This document shows, piece after piece, positions 1-7,620 of a DNA stretch of 22,543 bases; position 1 is the stretch's first letter, and every line of letters begins with the position of its first letter. Origin of the DNA: Deltaproteobacteria bacterium (GTDB lineage: Bacteria; Desulfobacterota; Desulfuromonadia; Geobacterales; Pseudopelobacteraceae); contig JACRCG010000186.1 in the NCBI GenBank assembly GCA_016219145.1, positions 1 through 22,543 of the forward strand, in the 5' to 3' direction. Position numbers and translations under genes: made by a program. The notes under the pieces were generated by a model. The model was not told the DNA's origin and made no database searches. It was given only the letters and a program-made list of their open reading frames with translations.

Positions 1-291
1 AGGGATGGCCAGGGAAAGCGTTGCCCAGCGCGGGATGCCCCCCATGGCGGCAATATCGGAAAGATTGACGGCCAGGGACTTGCGCCCCAGGCGGTACGGG
101 TCGTGCCAGGCACGGCGAAAATGCACGTCCTCCAGCAGCATGTCTGTGGAAGTCAGGAGCTGCATGCCGGGCGTCAGCTGAGTAACAGCCGCGTCATCGC
201 CAATCCCGGTTATCACGCCGCCGCCCTGTTTCGATGCAGAGGCTATACGTGAGATGAAACCGAATTCGCCGAGTGTAGATAGGTTATTCAA
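1..291 (-). CDS. thiL: Thiamine-monophosphate kinase, N-terminal part (cut by window edge)
   Basis: ThiL phosphorylates thiamine monophosphate to thiamine pyrophosphate in the cytoplasm, using ATP. The 97 visible residues read from a TTG start at 291 and contain the family landmarks: an N-terminal LGEFGFISRIA, then GIGDDAAV, then STDMLLEDVHF, then GRKSLAVNLSDIAAMGG. These Asp-rich motifs form the Mg-ATP and substrate site of the PurM/ThiL fold. The TTG start is chosen because AAGGA lies a few bases upstream (complement of 298-302) and the next codons match the family N-terminus. The rest of the protein is beyond position 1. It lies 34 bases downstream of the antitoxin gene on the same strand and may be co-transcribed with it. 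The family call is firm; the start codon is an inference. Confidence 0.93.
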   Translation of the reverse strand, partial: MNNLSTLGEFGFISRIASASKQGGGVITGIGDDAAVTQLTPGMQLLTSTDMLLEDVHFRRAWHDPYRLGRKSLAVNLSDIAAMGGIPRWATLSLAIP

Positions 292-325
292 TGTTTGTCC
301 TTCTTGTGTATTGGGGGCAATAAAA

Positions 326-721
326 TCACGCAGCCATTTCCAGCTCGCCAACCTCACACAGATCATCCATATCGCACCCGAGAGCGCGGGAGAGCTTGCC
401 AAGGAGATCAACGCTGGGTGATCGTTTCCCGGTTTCAATCTGGGACAGAGCGGCGGCGGACACACCACACTTTTTGCCCAGAGCAGCCAGCGTCAGGCCG
501 CGATACTCTCTCAAGACTTTAAGCGGAGATTCACGCGATGCAAGTCGCTTGCTGAACTCAAGCGGAAACGTTTCTTCTCCGGAGGCAATGCCTGCAGATA
601 TGCTTTTGGCATCCGCAATGTCTTCCAGTTCTTCCAGGCGGTCTGTGATGGCCCGCCATTCAGCAAAGGGAATGACCGCATATTCCGGTGTCCCGTTATG
701 CTCAATAATTTGAATGTTCAT
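326..721 (-). CDS. HigA-like antitoxin: XRE-type HTH with a Phd-like N-terminus
   Basis: This 131-residue protein is the likely antitoxin and autorepressor of the pair with the toxin just upstream. Residues 1 to about 45 (MNIQIIEHNGTPEYAVIPFAEW and onward in style) resemble the N-terminus of Phd/YefM-like or HigA-associated antitoxins. Residues about 67-125 form a clear XRE helix-turn-helix: LKVLREYRGLTLAALGKKCG, then VSAAALSQIETGKRSPSVD, then a leucine-rich closing helix. Its ATG overlaps the toxin stop codon in an ATGA (718-721), so translation is probably coupled. The order toxin then antitoxin is typical of higBA modules. Such antitoxins usually repress their own promoter and are degraded by Lon, whose gene is the next one upstream; that link is inferred here. 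It could also be a plain XRE regulator. Confidence 0.85.
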   Translation of the reverse strand: MNIQIIEHNGTPEYAVIPFAEWRAITDRLEELEDIADAKSISAGIASGEETFPLEFSKRLASRESPLKVLREYRGLTLAALGKKCGVSAAALSQIETGKRSPSVDLLGKLSRALGCDMDDLCEVGELEMAA

Positions 722-975
722 TTGTAGACATCTCCTCTCGACCCGATTTTGAGTACGTAGATGATGAGTTCGTTGTTTATGATTTCACAGATTGCGCGCC
801 AGCCACCGACACGAAGGCGCCAGAATTGAGAGCCTTGCAGCGGTTTCCAGTCCCCCTGATAGCTTGCAGGGTTTATGGCTAAGACCTCCAATTCGGTGTC
901 AATCCGCTCGGAAATGCCCTTTGGCATTTTTGCTTTTGTCTTGATGGCTTGTTTGCTGAATTTTATTGTGAACAT
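718..975 (-). CDS. RelE/HigB-family toxin (predicted mRNA interferase)
   Basis: This is an 85-residue protein starting MFTIKFSKQAIKTKAKMPKG. Its C-terminal half carries the RelE/ParE pattern WRLRVGGWRAICEI, then a hydrophobic strand and KIGSRGDVYK, which is the usual end of these ribosome-dependent mRNA interferases. A longer reading from 1044 is possible, but its extra 23 residues do not look like the family and would run through the promoter, so the ATG at 975 is preferred. The gene overlaps the antitoxin by four bases. No Shine-Dalgarno sequence lies before the ATG, and the predicted transcription start falls at or next to the start codon, so the mRNA may be leaderless. Function as a toxin is inferred from family and from its antitoxin neighbour. 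Confidence 0.85.
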   Translation of the reverse strand: MFTIKFSKQAIKTKAKMPKGISERIDTELEVLAINPASYQGDWKPLQGSQFWRLRVGGWRAICEIINNELIIYVLKIGSRGDVYK

Positions 976-982
976 GGTTTTT

Positions 983-1011
983 ATATTAACTATCGGTTTA
1001 TTTACAGTCAA
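983..1011 (-). promoter_or_regulatory. Sigma-70 promoter of the toxin-antitoxin pair
   Basis: On the minus strand there is TTGACT (complement of 1006-1011), exactly 17 bases, then TAATAT (complement of 983-988). This is close to the consensus. Only seven bases separate the -10 box from the toxin ATG at 975, so transcription should begin at or beside the start codon. The box sits immediately downstream of the lon terminator. Confidence 0.75.
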
Positions 1012-1019
1012 CGGTTTTT

Positions 1020-1057
1020 TAACAAAAAGAGGGCATGAAATCAATCATGCCCTCTTT
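1020..1057 (-). terminator. Intrinsic terminator of lon
   Basis: Positions 1026-1038 and 1045-1057 are perfect 13-base inverted repeats (core GAGGGCATGA) with a six-base loop. Read on the minus strand the stem is followed by a T-rich tail (TTTTTGTT, complement of about 1021-1028). It lies about 20 bases after the lon stop codon and separates lon from the toxin-antitoxin promoter. Confidence 0.85.
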
Positions 1058-1077
1058 GCAGAAAATATATTTTCCGG

Positions 1078-3549
1078 CTACCCCCGCGCCCCTGCCGAAA
1101 TCTCCTTGCCGGGACGCACTAATATTTTGGGAGTTGAAGCCGTCTCACGGGGCTTCTTGAGCGGTTCCTTGGGAGCCGCCGGAGCTGGCGGTGGAAACTT
1201 TTCCAGAGCCAGTTTGAGCGCATCCCCAACTTCCGAGACGGCAACAATCTTGACCTTCTTCAGAATTTCAGGCGGGATATCCTCCAGATCCTTTTTGTTC
1301 TGCTCCGGAATGATTACCAGCCGCATTCGCGAGCGGACGGCCGCCAGAATTTTCTCCTTCAACCCGCCTATAGGCAGCACCTTGCCGCGCAGCGTCACCT
1401 CACCGGTCATGGCAACATCTTTTTTCACCGGAATATGGCAGAGAATCGATACCAGCGCAGTAGTCATGGCTACCCCGGCTGAAGGGCCATCCTTTGGTAT
1501 GGCGCCGGCCGGGACATGAACATGGATTTCATTTTCCTGGAATATCTCCGGCTTCAGATTCAGGATATCGGCATGAGCCCTGATAAAGGAGTGGGCCGCC
1601 TGGACTGACTCCTTCATCACATCGCCCAGCTGTCCGGTCAGGGTCAGTCCGGCCTTGCCGCTCATCAGGGTCGCCTCGATGTGCAGGATTTCGCCCCCCA
1701 CGGGGGTCCAGGCCAGGCCGTTCACCACGCCGATCTCGTTCTTGTCGAGATCTTCCTCGCGCACGAACTTGGGAGCGCCCAGGTAGGTGTGCAGGGCTTT
1801 GGCAGTTACCTTGACGAGACGTCCATTCCCCTCGGCCACCTTGCGGGCCACCTTGCGGCAGATCTTGCCGATCTCCCGCTCAAGGTTGCGCAACCCGGCT
1901 TCGCGGGTGTACTTGCTGATAATTTCGCTGATCGACTCGTCATCAAAACTGATGTGCTTCGGCTTTAAACCGTTCTCCTTTGTCTGACGCGGCACCAGAT
2001 AACGCTTGGCTATCTCAAGCTTCTCTTCTTCGGTGTAGCCGGCCAGATTGATGACCTCCATCCGGTCGCGCAGGGCTGAAGGAATCGAATCAATCTGGTT
2101 GGCGGTTGCCACAAACATGACATTGGAGAGGTTGAAAGGCTGGTTGATGTAGTGATCGGAAAAGGAGTGGTTCTGCTCCGGATCGAGCACCTCCAGCAGC
2201 GCCGAGGATGGATCGCCCTTGTAGTCGTAGCCGAGCTTGTCCAGCTCATCCAGCATGAAGACCGGGTTGTTGGCACCGGCCTGTTTCATGCCCTGCAGAA
2301 TTCGCCCCGGCAACGCACCGATGTAGGTGCGGCGGTGGCCTCTGATCTCGGCTTCGTCCCGTACACCGCCCAGCGAAATGCGCACGAACTTGCGATTCAT
2401 GGCGCGGGCAATCGACTTGCCAAGTGAGGTTTTGCCGACACCGGGCGGGCCGACGAAACAGAGAATCGGCCCTTTCATTTTCTTGCGCAGCTTGCGCACA
2501 GCCAGAAATTCCAGGATGCGCTCCTTGATCTTGTCCAGGTAGAAGTGGTCGTCATCCAGGATTTTCTTGGCACGGACGATGTCAAGGCTGTCGCGGGTCG
2601 ATTTGCTCCAGGGCAGTTCAACCATCCAGTCCAGATAGGTGCGGATGATTCCGGCCTCCCCGGCATCGGGGTGCATGTTTTCCAGGCGTCCCAGCTGTTT
2701 CAAGGCCTCCTTCTGCACCGTTTCCGGCATCTTGGCCTCTTCGATAGCCTTTCTGATTTCGGCCAGCTCTTCTTTACCTTCATTGTCGCCCAACTCGCTC
2801 TGGATAGCCTTCATCTGCTCGCGCAGATAGTATTCCTTATGATTTTTGCCCATCTCCTCGCGAGCGGCGTTCTGGATCTTGGCCTGAACACTAAGGAGTT
2901 CCACCTCGCGGTTCAGAAACTCGTTGACCTTGGTCAGCCGCACGATCGGATCGTTGATTTCCAGCAGCAGCTGGGCGTCCGCAACCTTCAATCCGAGATT
3001 GCTGGAGATCAGATCGGCCATACTGCCCGGATCCTGGATATTCTCCAGAATAACCATCACTTCCGGCGAAACCTGTTTGCCAAGCTCCATCACCTTGGCC
3101 AGCTGCTCACGAACAGTGCGGACAAGCGCCTCGATTTCAAGCGAAATATCGACCAGCGGGGTGTCATACTGCCGCTCGGCCCGAACGGTATAAAATGGAT
3201 TGTCGGAGACATACTCGGTAATGCGCGCCTTTGCCAGGCCCTGGACAAGTATTTTGACCCGTCCGTCCGGCAGCTTCAGCATCCGCATGATCATGGCTAC
3301 CGTGCCGACCTCATAAATCTTTTCGGGAGGCGGATCCTCGTCACCGATATCGTGCTGGGTGGCCAGAAGAATCATCCGGTCGCCTGCCAGCGCACTGTCT
3401 ACCGCTTTGACTGACATTTCTCGACCGACAAACAGCGGAATGATCATGAACGGGTACACGACCACATCCCGGATCGGCAATAATGGCAAAAGGTCGGGTA
3501 TCTTCAATTCTTCCGAATTCTGTTCAATTTCGTTTTCGATCTCGCTCAA
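1078..3549 (-). CDS. lon: ATP-dependent protease Lon
   Basis: Lon is a homo-hexameric cytoplasmic AAA+ serine protease that degrades misfolded and regulatory proteins, including many antitoxins. The 823 residues show the whole family layout: an N-terminal substrate-binding LON domain (about 19-220, beginning LPLLPIRDVVVYPFMIIPLF), a helical region, Walker A GPPGVGKTS at 367-375, Walker B FMLDELDK at 431-438, and the protease domain with DGPSAG (catalytic Ser690) and GGLKEK (catalytic Lys733). A proline-rich tail after about 765 makes it slightly longer than the 784-residue E. coli protein. The start is TTG at 3549, chosen because AAGGAG lies seven bases upstream. It follows hsp20 by one base on the same strand, a chaperone-protease operon. 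A strong terminator follows it. Confidence 0.97.
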   Translation of the reverse strand: MSEIENEIEQNSEELKIPDLLPLLPIRDVVVYPFMIIPLFVGREMSVKAVDSALAGDRMILLATQHDIGDEDPPPEKIYEVGTVAMIMRMLKLPDGRVKILVQGLAKARITEYVSDNPFYTVRAERQYDTPLVDISLEIEALVRTVREQLAKVMELGKQVSPEVMVILENIQDPGSMADLISSNLGLKVADAQLLLEINDPIVRLTKVNEFLNREVELLSVQAKIQNAAREEMGKNHKEYYLREQMKAIQSELGDNEGKEELAEIRKAIEEAKMPETVQKEALKQLGRLENMHPDAGEAGIIRTYLDWMVELPWSKSTRDSLDIVRAKKILDDDHFYLDKIKERILEFLAVRKLRKKMKGPILCFVGPPGVGKTSLGKSIARAMNRKFVRISLGGVRDEAEIRGHRRTYIGALPGRILQGMKQAGANNPVFMLDELDKLGYDYKGDPSSALLEVLDPEQNHSFSDHYINQPFNLSNVMFVATANQIDSIPSALRDRMEVINLAGYTEEEKLEIAKRYLVPRQTKENGLKPKHISFDDESISEIISKYTREAGLRNLEREIGKICRKVARKVAEGNGRLVKVTAKALHTYLGAPKFVREEDLDKNEIGVVNGLAWTPVGGEILHIEATLMSGKAGLTLTGQLGDVMKESVQAAHSFIRAHADILNLKPEIFQENEIHVHVPAGAIPKDGPSAGVAMTTALVSILCHIPVKKDVAMTGEVTLRGKVLPIGGLKEKILAAVRSRMRLVIIPEQNKKDLEDIPPEILKKVKIVAVSEVGDALKLALEKFPPPAPAAPKEPLKKPRETASTPKILVRPGKEISAGARG

Positions 3550-3550
3550 T

Positions 3551-3979
3551 CTAAATCTCCTTTATCGGCACCTGCCGTTCACCACACTTGGGACACACCA
3601 CCCGCAACACACCCAGCCGATATTCTGCGGTGATAGCAGCAGGATCAATATTTACCGGAACCAGTACTGCGTGGTGAAAACTGCCGTAGCTTCGTTCAAC
3701 GCAGATAAATTTGCCGTCATTCTGTTCACGGGGTCTCTGGGCTTCCAGAACCAGCGTCAACCCGCAAACTTTCAGGAATATATTTTCAAGGTCAAAACCG
3801 GGCAGGTCAAACTCAATGACAATATCTCCTGATGTTTCATACATGTCCATCTTTGGACGATTTTCATCCTCTTCAAAAATGTCCCGCAACTCAAGGGCGT
3901 GCAGCAGGTTTCGCATTTCGCCGACATGACGACTGAGAATTTCCTGTTGGAACGGCTTTCTGCCTGTGAATCTTGGCAT
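3551..3979 (-). CDS. Small heat-shock protein, Hsp20/alpha-crystallin family
   Basis: This 142-residue ATP-independent holdase should keep unfolding proteins soluble in the cytoplasm. The alpha-crystallin domain runs from about 44 to 132: MDMYETSGDIVIEFDLPGF is the first strands, YGSFHHAVLVPVNIDPAAI is the middle, and YRLGVLRVVCPK matches the usual GVL strand (A-x-x-x-N-GVL in other members). The C-terminus holds a CPKC pair and ends QVPIKEI, where the VPI resembles the conserved I-x-I tail that docks subunits. Having a Cys-x-x-Cys at the end is unusual. It is the first gene of an operon with lon. The start ATG at 3979 has only a weak Shine-Dalgarno sequence. Confidence 0.93.
   Translation of the reverse strand: MPRFTGRKPFQQEILSRHVGEMRNLLHALELRDIFEEDENRPKMDMYETSGDIVIEFDLPGFDLENIFLKVCGLTLVLEAQRPREQNDGKFICVERSYGSFHHAVLVPVNIDPAAITAEYRLGVLRVVCPKCGERQVPIKEI
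3557..3562 (-). promoter_or_regulatory. Ribosome binding site of lon inside the end of hsp20
   Basis: AAGGAG (complement of these positions) stands seven bases before the TTG start of lon. The same bases encode Lys-Glu in the last four residues of Hsp20 (IKEI), and the hsp20 stop codon lies between the site and the lon start. This decides the TTG start and suggests coupled translation. Confidence 0.75.
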
Positions 3980-4034
3980 GGTGAGTACCTGTGTACTTAT
4001 GGTTTAGTGCAGCCTGAGCGCGAGAATAATCTGG

Positions 4035-4063
4035 AAGGTAACCATTCCGTCCGGCAAAGTCAA
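4035..4063 (-). promoter_or_regulatory. Possible promoter of hsp20-lon
   Basis: On the minus strand TTGACT (complement of 4058-4063) is followed after 17 bases by TACCTT (complement of 4035-4040). The -35 box is good and the -10 box is poor, which could reflect a heat-shock or activator-dependent promoter. About 55 bases of leader would precede the ATG at 3979. Confidence 0.4.
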
Positions 4064-4108
4064 GGCAGACATTACGGTTGACAGCGGCAGCAAGTAATCA
4101 ATTATAAA

Positions 4109-4137
4109 TTGACTTTGACCATCCTATGCAATAAATA
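4109..4137 (+). promoter_or_regulatory. Likely sigma-70 promoter of speA
   Basis: TTGACT at 4109-4114, a 17-base spacer, and TAAATA at 4132-4137 lie about 45 bases before the speA ATG. It is divergent from the putative hsp20 promoter, and both -35 regions share the string TTGACTTTG. Confidence 0.6.
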
Positions 4138-4183
4138 GAGAAGTTTATTTGATGGCTACCAAGCGGGAGACGGGGCACCTACC

Positions 4184-6091
4184 ATGGAAAAATGGAACAT
4201 CAGTGATTCTGCCAAGATTTACAACATAGACAACTGGGGCGCCGACCTTTTCTCCATCAGCAAGAAGGGTAACATCTGCGTTCACCCCTCTTCCAACTCC
4301 AAAAACTCCATCGACTTGCGGGCTCTGGTAGACGATTTGATCAAGCGCAAGATCAAACCGCCCATCCTGCTGCGTTTCATGGATGTGCTCCAGGGACGCA
4401 TCGCTTCCATAAACCGTGTCTTTAAAAACGCAATCCAGGAAAATGATTATCCTGCCAAATACCAGACTTTCTACCCGATCAAGGTCAATCAGCAGCGCCA
4501 GGTGGTCGAGGCTATCGCCAGCTATGGCAAACGCTATAACATCGGCCTGGAAGTCGGTTCAAAACCTGAACTGGTAGCTGCAATTTCGATCTCCACCGGC
4601 AACGGACTTCCCATTATCTGTAACGGCTACAAAGATTCGGAATATATCGAGACCGTACTCTACGCCACCAAGATCGGCTACGATATTACTATTGTTATTG
4701 AAAAACTCTTTGAGCTGGAAAAAATCGTCGCGCTGTCAAAAAAGACCGGCATCCAGCCCAAGCTGGGTATCCGGGTCAAGCTTTCCTCCAAGGGGACCGG
4801 CAAATGGGCCACCTCCGGCGGTGAAGACGCCAAGTTCGGCCTGCGCATGTCTGAGATCATCGCTGCCATCCGCATTCTGGACGAGCAGGAAATGCTTGGA
4901 TGCGTAAAATTGCTGCACTCACACATCGGCAGCCAGATCACCAAGATCGACAAGATCAAGACCGCCCTGATCGAGGTTACCCGTATCTACACCGAAATGA
5001 AGAAGCTGGGAGTCGGAATAGAATATCTCGATATCGGCGGCGGATTGGGAGTTGACTACGACGGGTCCAAATCCAGTTACTTTTCAAGCGTCAACTACAC
5101 CATTGAAGAATACGCCAACGACGTCATCTACCAGATCAAGAACATCTGTGACGAAACCGGAGTGGAGTGCCCGAACATCATCTCCGAGTCCGGGCGGGCC
5201 ACAGTTGCGCACTACTCGGTTCTGGTGACCAATGTTCTCAACACCAACACCCAGAATCTGATGCCGGACTTCGAAGAGATGCTGGCCAAGTCCGAGAAAG
5301 TAGCTCCGACCGTCAAGAAGCTGATGGACATCTACAAGAGCATAGATCGCTACTCACTGCGCGAGGACTACCACGATACGCTGCAACTGATCAACGAGGC
5401 GGTCAGTCTGTTTAACCTTGGTTACCTGACCTTGAATGACCGCGCCATAGCGGAATGGCTCTACTCCAAGATTATCAAGAAAATCAACGGTATCGTGGAA
5501 AAAATCAAGCCTATACCGGAAGAGCTTCAGAACTTTCAACTGCATATGCGTCAGACCTATTTCGCCAACTTCTCCCTGTTCCAGTCCATCCCCGACTCGT
5601 GGGCCATTGACCAGCTCTTTCCGATCATGCCGATCCAGCGTCTGAACCAGAAGCCGGATGTGATGGCCTCCATTGCAGATATTACCTGCGACTCGGACGG
5701 CGAGATCACCAGCTTCGTGGGTGAGCACGGCCGCACCAAATCCCTGCCGCTGCACAAGATCAAGAAGGATGAGGATTACTACATCGGCTTCTTTCTGATC
5801 GGCGCCTATCAGGAGATTCTGGGTGATCTGCACAACCTGTTCGGCGACACAAATGCCGTACACATCACCTTCAACAAGAAAACCGGCTACATGATCGATA
5901 CGGTCATTAACGGAGACGCCACCTGGGAAACCCTGAAATACGTCCAGTACAAGGGGCCTGAGATTTTGAAGCATGTCCGCGACAATCTGGAGAAGAGCGT
6001 GGCCTCCCGCAAGATATCCATCGAGGAGAGCAGTCACTTCATTGAACTCCTGGACCGGACACTTCTTGGTTATACGTATCTGGGGGAATAA
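4184..6091 (+). CDS. speA: Biosynthetic arginine decarboxylase
   Basis: SpeA is a PLP enzyme that decarboxylates arginine to agmatine, the first step of the arginine route to putrescine and spermidine. The 635 residues are close to the E. coli length (658). Visible landmarks are the PLP lysine in TFYPIKVNQQRQ (Lys100), the long insert-rich alanine-racemase-like barrel, YLDIGGGLGVDYDGS (phosphate-binding glycine loop), ISESGRATVAHYSVLV, and CDSDGEI near the C-terminal half, whose Cys502 should be the cross-subunit catalytic cysteine. It heads a block with the two enzymes that build spermidine through carboxyspermidine. Its Shine-Dalgarno sequence is weak. Identification is firm. Confidence 0.97.
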   Translation: MEKWNISDSAKIYNIDNWGADLFSISKKGNICVHPSSNSKNSIDLRALVDDLIKRKIKPPILLRFMDVLQGRIASINRVFKNAIQENDYPAKYQTFYPIKVNQQRQVVEAIASYGKRYNIGLEVGSKPELVAAISISTGNGLPIICNGYKDSEYIETVLYATKIGYDITIVIEKLFELEKIVALSKKTGIQPKLGIRVKLSSKGTGKWATSGGEDAKFGLRMSEIIAAIRILDEQEMLGCVKLLHSHIGSQITKIDKIKTALIEVTRIYTEMKKLGVGIEYLDIGGGLGVDYDGSKSSYFSSVNYTIEEYANDVIYQIKNICDETGVECPNIISESGRATVAHYSVLVTNVLNTNTQNLMPDFEEMLAKSEKVAPTVKKLMDIYKSIDRYSLREDYHDTLQLINEAVSLFNLGYLTLNDRAIAEWLYSKIIKKINGIVEKIKPIPEELQNFQLHMRQTYFANFSLFQSIPDSWAIDQLFPIMPIQRLNQKPDVMASIADITCDSDGEITSFVGEHGRTKSLPLHKIKKDEDYYIGFFLIGAYQEILGDLHNLFGDTNAVHITFNKKTGYMIDTVINGDATWETLKYVQYKGPEILKHVRDNLEKSVASRKISIEESSHFIELLDRTLLGYTYLGE

Positions 6092-6107
6092 TCCCAAGCG
6101 TAATCCT

Positions 6108-6238
6108 TACCACAAGGCACGGAGACACGGAGAAAACCGATTTAAATAATTGGCAAAGGGGAGTCTACCCCAAGAAGATCTGTGTACGATTTTCATGTTT
6201 TCCTGATTTCCTCTGTGCCTCCGTGTCTCCGTGGTTAA
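6108..6238. repeat. Palindromic intergenic repeat (CACGGAGACACGGAG family)
   Basis: Positions 6118-6132 (CACGGAGACACGGAG) and 6219-6233 are perfect 15-base inverted copies, about 85 bases apart, with partial similarity continuing on both sides. The element fills almost all of the 170-base gap between speA and the next gene. Similar strings occur as dispersed repeats in many environmental genomes. It could act as an mRNA hairpin between the two genes. Confidence 0.8.
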
Positions 6239-6261
6239 TTTAGATTTTGAGAGGTAACATT

Positions 6262-7458
6262 ATGAGCAAAGTTCTGATAATCGGCGCCGGCGGCGTCGGC
6301 CAGGTCGTCACCCACAAATGCGCCCAGCGCCGCGACATCTTCAGCGAGATTACCCTGGCTTCACGCACCAAATCCAAGTGTGACGCCATTGCCGCCCAGC
6401 TGAACAACTCCATCAACACCGCACAGGTGGATGCCGACAACGTGCCTGAGCTGGTGGCCCTTATCAAGCTGCTGCAGCCCAGGCTGGTTATCAACGTGGC
6501 CCTGCCCTATCAGGATCTGCACATCATGGACGCCTGTCTGGAGACCGGCGTGGATTATCTGGACACCGCCAATTACGAGCCGCTGGATACCGCTCATTTT
6601 GAGTATTCCTGGCAGTGGGCCTATCAGGAGCGCTTTAAAAGCGCAGGTATCATGGCCCTCTTGGGCTCCGGTTTTGATCCGGGCGTGACCAACGTCTACA
6701 CCGCCCTGGCCGCTAAAAAATATCTGGACGTGATTGAAGAGCTCGACATCATCGACGCCAACGCCGGTTCCCACGTCCAGCCTTTTGCTACCAACTTCAA
6801 CCCGGAGATCAATATCCGTGAAGTGACCGCCGTCTGCCGCCACTGGGAGAACGGTCAGTTCGTTGAGTCGCCGCCGCTCTCAACCAAGCGGGTCTTCGAC
6901 TTCCCGGAAGGGATCGGACCGATGAACTGTTACCGCCTCTACCACGAGGAGATGGAGTCGATCGTCAGGCATATCCCGACTATCAAGAAGGCCCAGTTCT
7001 GGATGACCTTCTCCGACAACTACCTCAAGCACCTGGAGGTGTTGCAGAATGTCGGCATGACCCGCATCGATGAGGTGGAATTTAACGGCCAGAAGATCGT
7101 GCCGATCCAGTTTCTGAAGGCCCTGCTCCCCGACCCCGGTTCACTGGGGCCGCTGACCAAGGGCAAAACCTGCATCGGCGTCATCGCCCGCGGACTGAAA
7201 GATGGCCAGAAGAAGCAGGTCTACATCTACAACATCTGCGATCACGAGGCCTGCTACAAAGAGGTTCAGTCCCAGGCCATCAGCTATACCACCGGCGTAC
7301 CGGCCGTGGTCGGCGCGATCATGATGCTGACCGGCAAGTGGCATGCGCCGGGCGTCTGGAACATGGAGCAGTTTGATCCGGAGCTGTTCCTGGAGGTGCT
7401 GGGACCGATGGGACTGCCAACGGTTGTGGTAGACGGCGGCGAGTGGCCTGAGCTGTAA
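6262..7458 (+). CDS. Carboxy(nor)spermidine dehydrogenase, saccharopine-dehydrogenase-like
   Basis: The likely reaction is reductive condensation of putrescine (or diaminopropane) with aspartate semialdehyde to carboxyspermidine, using NADPH. The 398 residues begin MSKVLIIGAGGVGQVVTHKC, a Rossmann nucleotide-binding loop (GAGGVGQ), followed by an acidic second strand region and VINVALPYQDLHIMDACLET, typical of the saccharopine dehydrogenase family. GSGFDPGVTNVY is a further family signature. The start at 6262 is preferred over the upstream 6247 ATG-like reading because GAGAGG lies seven bases before it. The polyamine role, rather than lysine metabolism, is inferred from the family and from its position between speA and nspC. 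Confidence 0.9.
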   Translation: MSKVLIIGAGGVGQVVTHKCAQRRDIFSEITLASRTKSKCDAIAAQLNNSINTAQVDADNVPELVALIKLLQPRLVINVALPYQDLHIMDACLETGVDYLDTANYEPLDTAHFEYSWQWAYQERFKSAGIMALLGSGFDPGVTNVYTALAAKKYLDVIEELDIIDANAGSHVQPFATNFNPEINIREVTAVCRHWENGQFVESPPLSTKRVFDFPEGIGPMNCYRLYHEEMESIVRHIPTIKKAQFWMTFSDNYLKHLEVLQNVGMTRIDEVEFNGQKIVPIQFLKALLPDPGSLGPLTKGKTCIGVIARGLKDGQKKQVYIYNICDHEACYKEVQSQAISYTTGVPAVVGAIMMLTGKWHAPGVWNMEQFDPELFLEVLGPMGLPTVVVDGGEWPEL

Positions 7459-7470
7459 AAACAAAGGTCA

Positions 7471-7599
7471 AACGCGGATCAAATCTGATTTAGCGGATTT
7501 GCGCGGATTTTAAAGCCTTAAAAGTTTTAGGGTTTAAAACCAAAAAAAAGATTTTTATTTTATCCGCCTTTATCCGCTCAATCCGCGTCATCCGCGTTC
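7471..7599. repeat. Palindromic intergenic repeat (GCGGAT family)
   Basis: The segment 7471-7508 (AACGCGGAT, then GATT, AGCGGAT and GCGGAT blocks) is an imperfect inverted copy of 7562-7599 (ATCCGC, ATCCGCT, AATCCGCG, ATCCGCGTT blocks). An A/T-rich middle joins them. It fills the gap before nspC and differs in sequence from the repeat in the previous gap. The nspC ribosome binding site lies just beyond its right arm. Confidence 0.8.
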
Positions 7600-7620
7600 C
7601 ATTGCCTTGAGGTTTTAAAC

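Noticed and set aside
975..1044. Longer toxin start at 1044
   Set aside because: It would run through the promoter and part of the terminator, and the extra residues do not fit the family.
1061..1074. Perfect 14-base palindrome GAAAATATATTTTC after lon
   Set aside because: It is A/T-rich with no evident link to a promoter or terminator; it is likely chance.
2545..3414. Long open frame antisense to lon (289 codons), and similar long antisense frames over speA, nspC, priA and the ABC gene
   Set aside because: They mirror conserved proteins on the other strand, have no recognisable motifs and arise from codon bias.
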